From: Larkinella insperata
GTDB taxonomy: Bacteria > Bacteroidota > Bacteroidia > Cytophagales > Spirosomataceae
Length of the DNA: 64,000 nt
Direction of reading: 5' to 3'
Assembly: GCF_026248825.1 (NCBI RefSeq)
Contig: NZ_CP110973.1
Coordinates: forward strand, 1,922,001-1,986,000
Shown: positions 1 through 8,516 of the stretch, piece by piece
Position numbering within the stretch: position 1 is the first letter of the stretch
Layout of the letters: every line of letters starts with the position of its first letter
Position numbers and translations under genes: made by a program
Notes under the pieces: generated by a model
The model's input: only the letters and a program-made list of their open reading frames with translations
The model's database searches: none
What the model was told of the DNA's origin: nothing

Positions 1-375
1 TTCCAGCACCAAATTACCGGTGTTCTGCAAATCCGTCATTTCTTTTTTCAGAATGGCCACTTCGTGCGTCAGTTCCTTGATGGAATGCTGCAACCGGGAG
101 TTGACAACCGACAGGTGCACCAGAAAGCAGATGATGGCGAAAATGGCAAACAGGAAGATGAGCGAGGGCGGATAGAAAACGCCCAGAAACAGGGAAATCT
201 GCGTCAGCCCGTCGCGCCAGATTGAAAAGACAATTAAAATGATTGCACAAGCAATCCAGACGAAGGAATATTCTTCCCGTAGCTTTCCCCGCACAATCAA
301 TCGGGTGATGAACCCCATGAAGATCAGTGTGCCGATCAGGCTGAAAACCTGGATGGTAATGGGTAAGGATTGCAT
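1..375 (-). CDS. DUF2304 family membrane protein (3' end cut by window edge)
   Basis: Reading the minus strand from the ATG at 375-373 gives 125 open codons up to the window edge, with no stop. The product starts MQSLPITIQVFSLIGTLIFM, has three hydrophobic segments (about residues 5-25, 38-52 and 60-85), then a charged, coiled-coil-like tail (HEVAILKKEMTDLQN). This is the layout of DUF2304 proteins, small membrane proteins often encoded beside GT2 glycosyltransferases. It starts two bases after the glycosyltransferase stop codon, so the two are almost certainly co-transcribed. A role as membrane partner in lipid-linked sugar transfer is inference. A longer open frame at 14-412 on the same strand is a different reading frame and does not look like a protein. 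Confidence 0.75.
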   Translation of the reverse strand, partial: MQSLPITIQVFSLIGTLIFMGFITRLIVRGKLREEYSFVWIACAIILIVFSIWRDGLTQISLFLGVFYPPSLIFLFAIFAIICFLVHLSVVNSRLQHSIKELTHEVAILKKEMTDLQNTGNLVLE

Positions 376-377
376 GG

Positions 378-1103
378 CTATAAGCTTTGTTTTCGTAAAC
401 GCACATAAACAAACAAGGTCCCCAGCGTTACTTTGAACAGGTAATAAATCGACCGAATAAACGTGATGGACGACGTACCGCCCTGCCGTTCTTCCATCAC
501 AATGGGTACTTCCAGCAGCCGTAGCCTGTGCAACCCGAATTGCACGATTGCTTCCGGTTCGGGATACTCGTCGGGGTAATACCGGTTGACGATCTCCAGC
601 GTTTTCCGGTTAAACGCCCGGAACCCCGACGTACTGTCGTGCACGGTTTTGCCAATCAGTAGCTGATTGAGCCACCGAAAATAGCGAATTCCGATTCTCC
701 GTGCAAACGAAGACTGAAAGCCCTTGCGCTCCAGAAAGCGCGAACCGATTACCACGTCGGCCCGGTCTTCAAAAAGTGGCTCCAGGAGCTTCGGCAGACC
801 GTCGGCGGGGTGCTGGCCGTCGCCGTCAATCTGCACGGCGATGTCGTAGCCTTTCCGAAAGGCGTATTTGTAACCCGCCTGCATACAGCCGCCGATGCCC
901 AGGTTTACGGGTAGATCCAGATGCAGACAATCCAGCGTCCGAACGACGGCCAGCGTGTTATCCGTTGAGCAATCATTGACGACCAGCGTATCAATCGGCA
1001 ACCCCGTACGGATTTTAACCCGACGGATGTTCTCCACCACGGCCGCCACCGAACTCTGCTCGTTGTAGCAGGGCACCACCACCAGTATCCGAAGTGACTT
1101 CAT
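378..1103 (-). CDS. GT2 family glycosyltransferase (dolichyl-phosphate mannose synthase-like)
   Basis: 241 residues forming a single GT-A domain. The N-terminus has the nucleotide-sugar fold start (VVVPCYNEQSS), then VVNDCSTDNT and a DxD-type metal site, IDGDGQH, with Asp93 and Asp95. STSGFRAFNRKTL follows, as in DPM1/polyprenyl-phosphate glycosyltransferases. No membrane helices follow the catalytic domain, so membrane contact may come from the DUF2304 protein encoded immediately downstream. It probably transfers a sugar from a nucleotide donor to a polyprenyl phosphate at the inner face of the inner membrane; donor and acceptor cannot be read from sequence. A near-perfect Bacteroidota promoter lies about 45 bases upstream. 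Confidence 0.85.
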   Translation of the reverse strand: MKSLRILVVVPCYNEQSSVAAVVENIRRVKIRTGLPIDTLVVNDCSTDNTLAVVRTLDCLHLDLPVNLGIGGCMQAGYKYAFRKGYDIAVQIDGDGQHPADGLPKLLEPLFEDRADVVIGSRFLERKGFQSSFARRIGIRYFRWLNQLLIGKTVHDSTSGFRAFNRKTLEIVNRYYPDEYPEPEAIVQFGLHRLRLLEVPIVMEERQGGTSSITFIRSIYYLFKVTLGTLFVYVRLRKQSL

Positions 1104-1146
1104 TTTTCGTTTGCGTATGGTAAAGTTGGACAGAAAGCTTGCTACT

Positions 1147-1178
1147 CAAAGGTAGCAGACCATCCCTTGCGGGTCAAA
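1147..1178 (-). promoter_or_regulatory. Bacteroidota-type promoter for the GT2/DUF2304 operon
   Basis: On the minus strand TTTG (1178-1175) is followed by 20 bases and TACCTTTG (1154-1147). This fits the Bacteroidota primary sigma consensus (-33 TTTG, -7 TAnnTTTG). The predicted start, near 1140, gives a leader of about 37 bases before the ATG at 1103. Confidence 0.65.
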
Positions 1179-1235
1179 TTACATGCCATAAATTCTCCGC
1201 GGTTTGGCTATCTTACAGCCGATTAGTCTGAACCG

Positions 1236-2216
1236 ATGATGCGCTTTCTCCGTAGAATTCTTCCTTTCTGCCTGGCCGTTGCCCTGCTGGCCTATGCCTT
1301 GAAAGATATTTCGTTCGACGACCTCGGGCGGCAGTTTCAGCGGGCTCATTACGGCTGGATTGCGCTGGTGGGTCTGATTACGGTTCTTACGTACCTGGTT
1401 CGCGGGAAGCGCTGGCAGCAGCCGTTGATGGCGCTGGGCCATCATCCGACGGTTTTTCGGGCCACGGTTGCCATGCTGGCAGGCGTCATTGCCAGCCTAG
1501 TGGTGCCGGGCTCGGGTGAGCTAACCCGCTGTGCAACGCTTCAACGGACCGATGGCGTACCGTTCTCGCAGGGTATTGGCTCAGTCGTTGCCGAGCGGGT
1601 GATTGATCTGCTGATGCTGGGGACCGTCCTGCTGCTTACGCTGCTGGTGGAACTCAACAGAATGCAAACGTACCTGGCTGGCTTGGCTCTCAATGTCCCT
1701 AACGTTTCCGGCTGGGAGGTAGCTGGCGGTATTGTGGCCGTTGGGCTGTTGGGCTGGCTCAGCTGGCGATGGTTACTGAAATTAGCTCTTCAGCAACATT
1801 CTCTGGCTCTGCGGTTTACTAACACTGTTAAGGGCCTTTGGACGGGTTTTAGCGCCATTCGGCGCCTGCCTCAACCATATTTGTTTGTACTTCTAACAGT
1901 GTTAACTTATTTTTTTTTCTGGCTAAGCACCCATTGGCTGCTGTTGTCGCTGGACCGCACACACGCACTCCCGCCCTCGGCCGCCCTGACGATTCTGGCC
2001 GTCAGCTCGCTGGGTGGTCTGGCGGTGCCGACGCAGGGTGGTATCGGCACCTATCATTTTTTCGTTAGCCGGGTGCTGGTCCTGTACGGTTTCTCGCCCG
2101 CCGAAGGAGCCCTCGTGGCCACTTTTCTGCACGCTGTCGGCTTTGGCATCAACTTAATTCTGAGCAGTCTGAGTTTGGTTCTGGTGCCGTTTATTCTGAC
2201 TAAAAAACCGAATTAG
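1236..2216 (+). CDS. Lysylphosphatidylglycerol synthase transmembrane (AglD/UPF0104-like) family protein
   Basis: 326 residues, largely hydrophobic with about eight predicted membrane helices. The signature region AGVIASLVVPGSGELTRC, a second motif GSVVAERVIDLLML and the late GGIGTYHF segment fit the flippase-like domain found alone in many bacteria and fused to MprF. The soluble lysyl-transferase domain of MprF is absent, so it should not make lysyl-phosphatidylglycerol itself. A role in lipid or lipid-linked substrate flipping is inferred from the family. It is transcribed divergently from the GT2 gene, which would suit lipid-linked sugar work, but the link is only positional. A hairpin with a T run at 2304-2329 follows. 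Confidence 0.8.
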   Translation: MMRFLRRILPFCLAVALLAYALKDISFDDLGRQFQRAHYGWIALVGLITVLTYLVRGKRWQQPLMALGHHPTVFRATVAMLAGVIASLVVPGSGELTRCATLQRTDGVPFSQGIGSVVAERVIDLLMLGTVLLLTLLVELNRMQTYLAGLALNVPNVSGWEVAGGIVAVGLLGWLSWRWLLKLALQQHSLALRFTNTVKGLWTGFSAIRRLPQPYLFVLLTVLTYFFFWLSTHWLLLSLDRTHALPPSAALTILAVSSLGGLAVPTQGGIGTYHFFVSRVLVLYGFSPAEGALVATFLHAVGFGINLILSSLSLVLVPFILTKKPN

Positions 2217-2292
2217 CGCACCGCTAATTTATTGACTATGAGCGGGGTAATATTCCAGGTGGGCTTTCAATAAATTACCCGTATTTTCGTTT

Positions 2293-2300
2293 TATATTTG
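2293..2300 (+). promoter_or_regulatory. Possible promoter -7 box for the M28 peptidase gene
   Basis: TATATTTG matches TAnnTTTG, but no good -33 TTTG sits 19-20 bases upstream. If used, transcription would start at or inside the hairpin at 2304-2324, making that hairpin the 5' end of the peptidase mRNA. Confidence 0.35.
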
Positions 2301-2303
2301 CAC

Positions 2304-2329
2304 AAGCAGGGTCGGTCCCTGCTTTTTTA
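2304..2329 (+). terminator. Hairpin with T run between 1236-2216 and the M28 peptidase gene
   Basis: An 8-bp stem, AAGCAGGG (2304-2311) with CCCTGCTT (2317-2324), has a 5-base loop and runs into six T's. It has the form of an intrinsic terminator for the upstream gene, although it ends only about 25 bases before the peptidase ATG and overlaps the start of any transcript from the box at 2293. Confidence 0.6.
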
Positions 2330-2354
2330 GTTTGTTTTTCTTCACAACACTCTC

Positions 2355-3950
2355 ATGAAGTATTTGCGTTACAGCGTCGGCTTTCTGCTGCTGAGTCAGT
2401 TGGCAATGGCACAAACCGCCACCGACTATGCCAACACCATTCAGGCTGCCGACCTGGAAAAACACCTGCGCGTGCTGGCCGCCGACGATATGGAGGGCCG
2501 TGAAACCGGTACAGCCGGTCAGCGAAAAGCCGCCGATTACATTGCCAAACAGTTTGCCGATGAAAAACTGCAACCCATCGTCAAAAGTGAAGATGGCAAA
2601 ACGAGCTACTTCCAGCCGTTTAAACTGTATCAGAAGACCTGGGGTGATTTTTACGTCAAAGCCGGTGGCAAAACCTACAATTATCCGAAAGATTTCATTG
2701 TCAATGGTTTATTTGCCGTGATGCAGGAAACCCCGGTTGAAACGGTTTTTGCGGGCTACGGTATTTTCGCGGATCAATACAACGACTACGCCAAGCTGGA
2801 TGTTAAGGGGAAAGCCGTGGTGATTCTGGAAGGAGAACCCAAAAAAGCCAACGGAAATTACGTCATCTCCAACTCGGCAAAACCGTCGGACTGGAGCAAC
2901 GAAGAAAGCGTGCGCAAGAAAGCCCTCATTGCCAAAGATAAGGGAGCCGAGCAGGTATTTATTGTTTCGGCCGAATCGCCGGAAGCCTACCGCCGGCTGG
3001 TTGCCCAGCGCACGGCCCTGATGGGTCGTTTCAACCGCATGAGCTTACAGCCGTCGATGGAAAAAATCGGGGCCGTCGGAACGTTTCTAATTACCCAGGA
3101 AATGGCCGTCAACCTGCTGAACACAACCTCCGCCAAATTGCAGGCTGCAACGGCGAAGATTAATAAAACCGGTAAGCCTAACTCGGGCGTTCTGAAGGGC
3201 AAAATCAGCCTGAAAGCCGAGCGAAAAGACGAAACTCTGGAAAGTAGCAACGTACTGGGCTTTCTGGAAGGAACCGATAAAAAGGATGAAATCGTAGTCG
3301 TTTCAGCACACTACGACCACATTGGCGTGAGCGCAGACGGTCAGGTGAACAACGGGGCCAACGACGATGGTTCCGGTACGGTTTCGGTCATTGAAATTGC
3401 GCAGGCTTTCGCCAAAGCCAAAGCCGAAGGGCACGGACCGCGCCGGAGTATGCTGTTCCTGACGGTTTCGGGCGAGGAAAAGGGCCTGCTGGGTTCGGAA
3501 TATTACACCGACATGAACCCGGTGCTGCCGCTGACCAATACCGTCTGCGACCTGAACATCGACATGGTGGGCCGCGTGGACGACCTGCACGAAGGAAAAT
3601 CCGACAACTACATTTACGTCATCGGCTCCGATAAGCTGTCGTCGGAACTGCACCAGATCAGCGAGGAAGCCAACCGGAAGTACACCATGATGGACCTGGA
3701 TTACAAATACAACGAACCCAGCGATCCGCAGCGGATTTACTACCGTTCCGACCACTATAACTTTGCCAAGCACAAAATCCCCATTATCTTCTACTTCAAC
3801 GGTCTTCACGCCGATTACCACCGCCCCGGCGATGATGTCGAGAAGATTGATTTCAAACTGGCGGAGAAATCAGCCCGGCTGGTGTTCTACACGGCCTGGG
3901 AGATTGTGAACCGGGAGAATAAGCTGGTGGTGGACAGCAATAAGCCGTAA
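2355..3950 (+). CDS. Secreted M28 family zinc metallopeptidase with PA domain
   Basis: 531 residues. A signal peptide (about 1-19, ending AMAQ) shows export. A protease-associated insert (about 110-300) precedes the catalytic part. The co-catalytic two-zinc ligands of M28 aminopeptidases are visible: His319 in SAHYDHIG, Asp337 in NGANDDGSG, the Glu pair in SGEEKGLLGSEYY (about 374-375), Asp in NIDMVGRVD, and a late His in GLHADYHRPGDD. The expected role is removal of N-terminal residues from peptides in the periplasm or outside the cell. No lipobox and no T9SS C-terminal domain are seen. It appears monocistronic, with a strong terminator just downstream. Confidence 0.9.
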   Translation: MKYLRYSVGFLLLSQLAMAQTATDYANTIQAADLEKHLRVLAADDMEGRETGTAGQRKAADYIAKQFADEKLQPIVKSEDGKTSYFQPFKLYQKTWGDFYVKAGGKTYNYPKDFIVNGLFAVMQETPVETVFAGYGIFADQYNDYAKLDVKGKAVVILEGEPKKANGNYVISNSAKPSDWSNEESVRKKALIAKDKGAEQVFIVSAESPEAYRRLVAQRTALMGRFNRMSLQPSMEKIGAVGTFLITQEMAVNLLNTTSAKLQAATAKINKTGKPNSGVLKGKISLKAERKDETLESSNVLGFLEGTDKKDEIVVVSAHYDHIGVSADGQVNNGANDDGSGTVSVIEIAQAFAKAKAEGHGPRRSMLFLTVSGEEKGLLGSEYYTDMNPVLPLTNTVCDLNIDMVGRVDDLHEGKSDNYIYVIGSDKLSSELHQISEEANRKYTMMDLDYKYNEPSDPQRIYYRSDHYNFAKHKIPIIFYFNGLHADYHRPGDDVEKIDFKLAEKSARLVFYTAWEIVNRENKLVVDSNKP

Positions 3951-3989
3951 GCTGAAATCGAAATTACGCGCCTTCACAAATTAACCGGG

Positions 3990-4031
3990 ATTCCCGCTGC
4001 AAACCGTCATGCAGCGGGAATTTCCGTTTTT
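3990..4031 (+). terminator. Intrinsic terminator of the M28 peptidase gene
   Basis: A 12-bp perfect stem, ATTCCCGCTGCA (3990-4001) with TGCAGCGGGAAT (4010-4021), has an 8-base loop and is followed by a T-rich run on the plus strand. It lies between two convergent genes and may serve both. Confidence 0.8.
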
Positions 4032-4040
4032 AGCGAGGAG

Positions 4041-5666
4041 TCAGTTTCCCGTCGACATTTTAGCGGGCTTAGGAGCCATACCCGGCTGCGTAATCTCGAA
4101 ATTTTCCTTCTGCTTGGCTTCGGCGACAATCTTGCGGACATCGGCCAGCAGCTGCTTGGCATCGTAGACAATACCGTCTTTTACGGTGTATTTTACCCCA
4201 CCAATCCGCGTCACTTCATTTTTTTCGGTCAGGTGAATGGCGCCTGTGCCGTACAGGACCTTCAGGTTTGCCAGCGGATTTTCCTCCGTAATTACAAAAT
4301 CGGCCAACTTCCCGACTTCCACCGAACCAATCTGATCGGCCATACCGAGGGCTTCGGCTCCTTTCAGCGTAGCGGCCCGGATTACCTCCAGCGGATGAAA
4401 ACCGGCTTCGCGCAGGAGCTCCAGTTCGCGGATGTAGGCAAAACCGTACAATTGGTAGATATAACCCGAATCGGAACCCGTCGTGACGCGCCCTCCCCGG
4501 TTTTTGTACTCGTTGATAAACGCCATCCAAAGCTGGTAATTGCGCTTCCAGGTTACTTCCTGTTCGGTTCCCCAGTTGTGCCAGTACGAACCGTGCGAAA
4601 TCCGGCTGGGACCGTAAAACCGCCAGAGGGCCGGAAGCGTGTACTCGTCGTGCCACTCGGCCCGGCGGGTCAGCATCAGTTCGCGGTTGGCTTCGTAAAT
4701 ATTGAACGTTGGGTCGATGGTGAAGTCCAGCGCGATCAGCTCGTCCATCACCTTGTTCCATTTTTCGGTACCCGGTTTAGCGGCCTGCTGCCAGAGCTTA
4801 CCAGCCTCTTCAAAACGGTTCTGCTCGTTGTTGTAATTGTAGTCGGCGGGATACGACTGAATGGTTTTGTCTTCAAACAACGCTTCGGGCAGACCATACC
4901 AGTGTTCCATCGTTGTCAGACCAGCCTTCGCCGTTGCCAGCGCGTTCATCCGGGCCACTTCCAGCTGGGCGTGGTGGCAGGCCGAGCGCAGGCCCAGCTT
5001 TTTGTTTTCGTCCAGAGCCGCCCGGAAAACATCCGGTTCGGCCCCGAAAAACTTGATGCCGTCGGCGCCTTTTTTGGCATTTTCACGCACCCAGGCCCGG
5101 GCCTGTTCGGGCGTCGAAATGGGGTCTTTGGCGCCCATGCCAAAAGCCGTATAGGCTTTGATGCGCGGGGCCGTGATCTCGTTTCGCTCGCTTTTGGCCC
5201 GGTGTTGCAGCACCCAATCCAGGCCGTTGCCCGCCGATGGATCGCGAATAGTTGTGATGCCGTGCCCCAGCCAGAGCTTAAACACATACTCCGAGGGAGT
5301 CCCCTGCGCTTTGCCGCCGATGTGGCCGTGCATATCCACAAACCCCGGCATCAGGTACATGCCTTCGCAGTTCAGTTCTTTGTCGCCCGGCATGGCCTGC
5401 GGTCGTCGCTTTTCGTCGATTGGAACGCCGGGGTAACCAACCTGCCGGATTTGGGCAATGCGGTTTTTCTCCACCACAATGTCAATCGGCCCGACCGGGG
5501 GCGCGCCGGTGCTGTTGATGAGCGTCACTCCCCGGATGATGAGCCGTTTGTGGGGGCCGTCGCCTTCCTTGCGGGCGGGGGCATCCGTAATTTGAGCCAA
5601 TAAACGGGATGAAGAGGCCAACAGAAGAAACGAAAAGATCAATCGACGCGTAAAAATCGAATTCAT
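4041..5666 (-). CDS. Exported amidohydrolase family protein (imidazolonepropionase/prolidase-like)
   Basis: 541 residues with an N-terminal signal peptide (about 1-25). It shows the metal-dependent amidohydrolase layout: a small N-terminal beta domain with GVTLINSTGAPPVGPIDIVV, the first metal motif PGFVDMHGHIGG (His113, His115), a lysine in GADGIKFFG that could be the carbamylated bridge, later histidines in SACHHAQLE and MEHWYGLP, and an aspartate in TTGSDSGYIY. The C-terminal IGSVEVGKLADFVI returns to the beta domain, as in this superfamily. It probably hydrolyses a peptide-like or cyclic amide in the periplasm; the substrate cannot be read. It is convergent with the M28 peptidase gene, which may or may not mean shared peptide turnover. 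Confidence 0.85.
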   Translation of the reverse strand: MNSIFTRRLIFSFLLLASSSRLLAQITDAPARKEGDGPHKRLIIRGVTLINSTGAPPVGPIDIVVEKNRIAQIRQVGYPGVPIDEKRRPQAMPGDKELNCEGMYLMPGFVDMHGHIGGKAQGTPSEYVFKLWLGHGITTIRDPSAGNGLDWVLQHRAKSERNEITAPRIKAYTAFGMGAKDPISTPEQARAWVRENAKKGADGIKFFGAEPDVFRAALDENKKLGLRSACHHAQLEVARMNALATAKAGLTTMEHWYGLPEALFEDKTIQSYPADYNYNNEQNRFEEAGKLWQQAAKPGTEKWNKVMDELIALDFTIDPTFNIYEANRELMLTRRAEWHDEYTLPALWRFYGPSRISHGSYWHNWGTEQEVTWKRNYQLWMAFINEYKNRGGRVTTGSDSGYIYQLYGFAYIRELELLREAGFHPLEVIRAATLKGAEALGMADQIGSVEVGKLADFVITEENPLANLKVLYGTGAIHLTEKNEVTRIGGVKYTVKDGIVYDAKQLLADVRKIVAEAKQKENFEITQPGMAPKPAKMSTGN

Positions 5667-5923
5667 ATCGTGAGTGAAGGTTTGTTGATCAGCCGATTAA
5701 GCAAGATACAGAGTTTGTTGTACATTTGATTTTTCCCAAACCCGGTTTTGCGTATACTCCCCGAAAAGCCAGGATTCGGATAAGTATTGACTCGGAAAGT
5801 GCAAATTATTCCGAATTGAGACCAGTGACCAAAAACAACTTACGGCAAGCAACGTTTTTACAAAAACCGTTACGCCAACAATTCGACGGGTTGGCAACGG
5901 AATCTGAGGATTATCAAGCCTTT

Positions 5924-6700
5924 ATGAAAACGATATTTTTGAATTTCCTTTTCCTGCTCACCCTGGCGGGCTGTTCCTCCGACAGCGGAAAAGAAACCGA
6001 CGCCAGTGCTCCAAAAGCGGGCCCTGTCTACACGCTCATTTTTCTGGATAAATCGGTTAGTGTCAATCCAAATCAGGCCTTTGTTGCTCAGAAATACCAG
6101 GGAGCCATTAACGAAATCGTTGAACAGAACATTAAGAATAAAGGGGATAAACTGGATGTTTATTTCATCCACGAAAATACGTCGAAAGCCCGCGCGCTGT
6201 CGGTAACGGCGCGTTCCGAAATGGAAGACGTCAGCAGCGCCAACGCCACCGACCGCGAAGCCGCCCAGACCAGTTTCGATGTGTCGCTGAGCCGCGAAAA
6301 AGCCGCCATCCGCCAGCGTGTGTTGCAGCAGCTGGCTGCGCCAAATTCTTCCTCGTCGCGCCGGGAAACGGACATCTGGGCCAGTCTGCCGGTCATTGCC
6401 AAAGCCAACGAAAGTGGGGCTGCCGTAAAAGTATATTACCTCAGCGACATGGTGGAGAGCGTTTACAGCGCCGGTCGACGGGATTTTCACAAGACTCCAC
6501 CCAAGGACAATGCCCAGGCTGACACGTGGGCCAAAGCCGACGCCGAGCAATTGAAACGCTACGCCATTGGCAGTCCGGATATTGAAATGGTTTTGCCGTT
6601 TGCGCCAGATGCGTCGGTTAAAGTGAATAATCCGGCCGTGACGCAGTACTGGACTACCCTGTTTCAGGAATTGGGTGCCGGGAATGTGGAAGAGCAGTAA
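5924..6700 (+). CDS. VWA-like lipoprotein
   Basis: I place the start at the ATG at 5924, giving 258 residues, because it begins a lipoprotein signal (MKTIFLNFLFLLTLAGCSSD, lipobox LAGC). The frame is open upstream to 5726, but those codons encode nothing like a signal or domain. After the acidic linker, the VYTLIFLDKSVSVNP strand carries DxSxS, the first part of a von Willebrand A metal site. A later RETDIWASL and the strand VYYLSDMVES fit the same Rossmann-like fold. The protein is probably anchored in a membrane facing the periplasm and may bind a partner through a metal. I do not recognise a named family. Confidence 0.7.
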   Translation: MKTIFLNFLFLLTLAGCSSDSGKETDASAPKAGPVYTLIFLDKSVSVNPNQAFVAQKYQGAINEIVEQNIKNKGDKLDVYFIHENTSKARALSVTARSEMEDVSSANATDREAAQTSFDVSLSREKAAIRQRVLQQLAAPNSSSSRRETDIWASLPVIAKANESGAAVKVYYLSDMVESVYSAGRRDFHKTPPKDNAQADTWAKADAEQLKRYAIGSPDIEMVLPFAPDASVKVNNPAVTQYWTTLFQELGAGNVEEQ

Positions 6701-6711
6701 CGTCGGCGCCG

Positions 6712-7302
6712 TTACGAAGCTGTATTCAGTGAACGGATAAATTCAATCATTTCCTCAACGTCCAGAATAAAATCAACGGGGGCGTTGAGAATGGCCTGCT
6801 GCGGCATAAAGCTAGACATGGCAGTTTCTGGTTTTTGGGCCACGATGACACCTCCGGCGTTCTTGACGGCATTCAACCCCGCCGTACCATCGGCATTCGC
6901 TCCCGACAGCAGAATACCAACCAGCGCCGGACCGTACACATCCGCAGCCGACTCGAAGGTAACATCCAGCGACGGGCGGCTGTAGTTGATTTTTTCGGAG
7001 TTATCGAGCGAAAAAACCTGCTGTTTCTCGATCAGCAGGTGATAATCCGCCGGAGCAAGGTACATGCTTCCCGGCAGAACGGCGTCTTTATCTTCCACCT
7101 CCTGAATGGGGACCGCCGTTTTAAGAGAAAGCAGATTGGCCAGCGACGAATCAGACGAGTTTTTCCGGTGTACAACGATAATAACACTGAATGAAAAAAC
7201 GGAAGGCAGAGCTGGAAGTAATTTTAATAATACTTCAATGCTGCCCGCAGACCCGCCAATAACGACGGCTTTGCAAGGCATTTTCAGCTTATTTTCCGCC
7301 AT
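6712..7302 (-). CDS. CheB-type protein-glutamate methylesterase domain (no receiver)
   Basis: 196 residues covering only the CheB catalytic domain. The nucleophile serine lies in VIGGSAGSIEVLL, the histidine in IVVHRKNSS and the aspartate in LSGANADGTAGL. It lacks the N-terminal receiver of classical CheB, so phosphorylation control must come from another protein. The ATG at 7302 overlaps the CheR gene by 19 bases; an alternative ATG at 7281, two bases after the CheR stop, would drop seven residues. Last gene of a five-gene signalling operon without chemoreceptors, so the methylated target is unlikely to be a standard chemotaxis receptor encoded here. Confidence 0.85.
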   Translation of the reverse strand: MAENKLKMPCKAVVIGGSAGSIEVLLKLLPALPSVFSFSVIIVVHRKNSSDSSLANLLSLKTAVPIQEVEDKDAVLPGSMYLAPADYHLLIEKQQVFSLDNSEKINYSRPSLDVTFESAADVYGPALVGILLSGANADGTAGLNAVKNAGGVIVAQKPETAMSSFMPQQAILNAPVDFILDVEEMIEFIRSLNTAS

Positions 7303-8096
7303 ATTTTTTCTTTATTCAGTTGTTTATACTTCGGCTTAATTGTTGAAAAATTCAGGGTTTCTTTTGACCCTAAGGCCAGATAACCCAGTTTACCAATACT
7401 TTCATCGAACAAGTTCAGCGTTCTATCCTGCAAATCCTTATCGAAGTAGATCAGAACGTTTCGGCACAAAACCAGATCGAACTCATTAAAAGACCGGTCA
7501 GAAACCAGATTATGCGTCGAAAAAATCATTTTATCCGCTAGCTTTTCATCGAACTTAGCCTGCCCATACTGAGCGGTGTAGTAGGATGAAAAATCCAGTT
7601 TCCCCCCGGACTCAATGTAATTTTCGGAATAAAGCTTCAGCTGCGCCAGCGGAAAAATACCTTTGCGAGCTTTTTCGAGTGCTTCGGGGTTTAAATCGGT
7701 GGCATACAGCAACGACTTATGGAGCAGATTGGCTTCTTTTAGCAAGATAGCCATCGAATATACTTCCTCGCCCGTTGAGCACCCCGCGTGCCAGATCCGA
7801 ATGAACGGTTTGGCGGAAAGCGTGGGGACAACTTCTGTTCGCAAGGATTTATAAAATAAGGGGTCGCGGAACATTTCAGTAACCGTTACCGTGAGCCCTT
7901 CGATCATGTGCTTCAGGTAATTCGCATCGGCTTTAATTCGGTACCGAAATTCGGCAAAACTTGGAAACCGATCCAGCGTAAATAGCCGGTTTATCCGCCG
8001 TTTTAACGACGCCCGGGCATAATTCGTAAAATCGTAACCGTAGATTTCAAACAGGTCATTCAGCACCAAATCCACTTCCTCGTCTTCAAGCATCAT
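7284..8096 (-). CDS. CheR-type protein-glutamate O-methyltransferase
   Basis: 270 residues. The N-terminal helical domain (about 1-75; YDFTNYARASLKRRINRLF) precedes a SAM-binding domain with IWHAGCSTGEEVYSMAILL and LVLCRNVLIYFD, both typical of CheR. The family transfers methyl groups from S-adenosylmethionine to glutamates on receptors or adaptor proteins. It sits six bases after the lone receiver gene and overlaps cheB, so translational coupling is likely. No MCP, CheA or CheW is encoded here. A histidine kinase sensor may be the substrate, since the kinases in the same operon carry long coiled coils; this is inference. Confidence 0.87.
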   Translation of the reverse strand: MMLEDEEVDLVLNDLFEIYGYDFTNYARASLKRRINRLFTLDRFPSFAEFRYRIKADANYLKHMIEGLTVTVTEMFRDPLFYKSLRTEVVPTLSAKPFIRIWHAGCSTGEEVYSMAILLKEANLLHKSLLYATDLNPEALEKARKGIFPLAQLKLYSENYIESGGKLDFSSYYTAQYGQAKFDEKLADKMIFSTHNLVSDRSFNEFDLVLCRNVLIYFDKDLQDRTLNLFDESIGKLGYLALGSKETLNFSTIKPKYKQLNKEKIWRKIS

Positions 8097-8102
8097 AAAT
8101 TG

Positions 8103-8468
8103 TCAAACCTGCGATAACACTTGCAATAACCGATCAACATCGACCGGCTTTGAAATATAATCTGTTGCCCCGGCTTGCAGGCACTTTTCCCGGTCACCGA
8201 CCATGGCCTGAGCCGTCACCGCAATAATGGGCATTCTGGCCCGTTTCTCAATATTTTTAATCCTCGGAATCGCTTCGTACCCATCCATTTCGGGCATCAT
8301 CATATCGATCAAAACGGCATCCACGACTTCGTCAGTTTTCAATAAGTCCAGGGCGTCCTGCGCATTTGAACACGAAATACAATCGAAGGATTTAGCCCGT
8401 AAGGTAGCACTTAAGGCAAAAATATTCCGTGAGTCATCGTCAATTATTAAGATTCGTTTTTTGCGCAT
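8103..8468 (-). CDS. Stand-alone response regulator receiver
   Basis: 121 residues, one receiver (REC) domain with no output domain. The acidic pocket is in ILIIDDDSRN, the phospho-acceptor aspartate in AVLIDMMMPEMDGYEA, and the conserved lysine in YISKPVD. It is strikingly like the third receiver of the hybrid kinase encoded next upstream: both have DDxRNIF near the start, DMMMP-MDGYE at the phosphorylation site and GDREKC-QAGA-DYI-KPVD at the end. It may relay phosphate from the two kinases or bind CheB/CheR, which lack receivers. Confidence 0.88.
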   Translation of the reverse strand: MRKKRILIIDDDSRNIFALSATLRAKSFDCISCSNAQDALDLLKTDEVVDAVLIDMMMPEMDGYEAIPRIKNIEKRARMPIIAVTAQAMVGDREKCLQAGATDYISKPVDVDRLLQVLSQV

Positions 8469-8516
8469 AGAAACCGTATTTAATATATACGTAAATGAGC
8501 TATTATCAGATTTTTT

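Noticed and set aside
14..412. 132-codon open frame on the minus strand
   Set aside because: Different frame from the DUF2304 fragment (1-375), which has the convincing membrane protein sequence.
4233..5603. 456-codon open frame on the plus strand
   Set aside because: It lies fully opposite the amidohydrolase gene, has no domain or signal, and reflects codon bias of the real gene.
5726..5923. 66-residue N-terminal extension of the VWA-like lipoprotein
   Set aside because: It would bury the lipoprotein signal peptide inside the protein.
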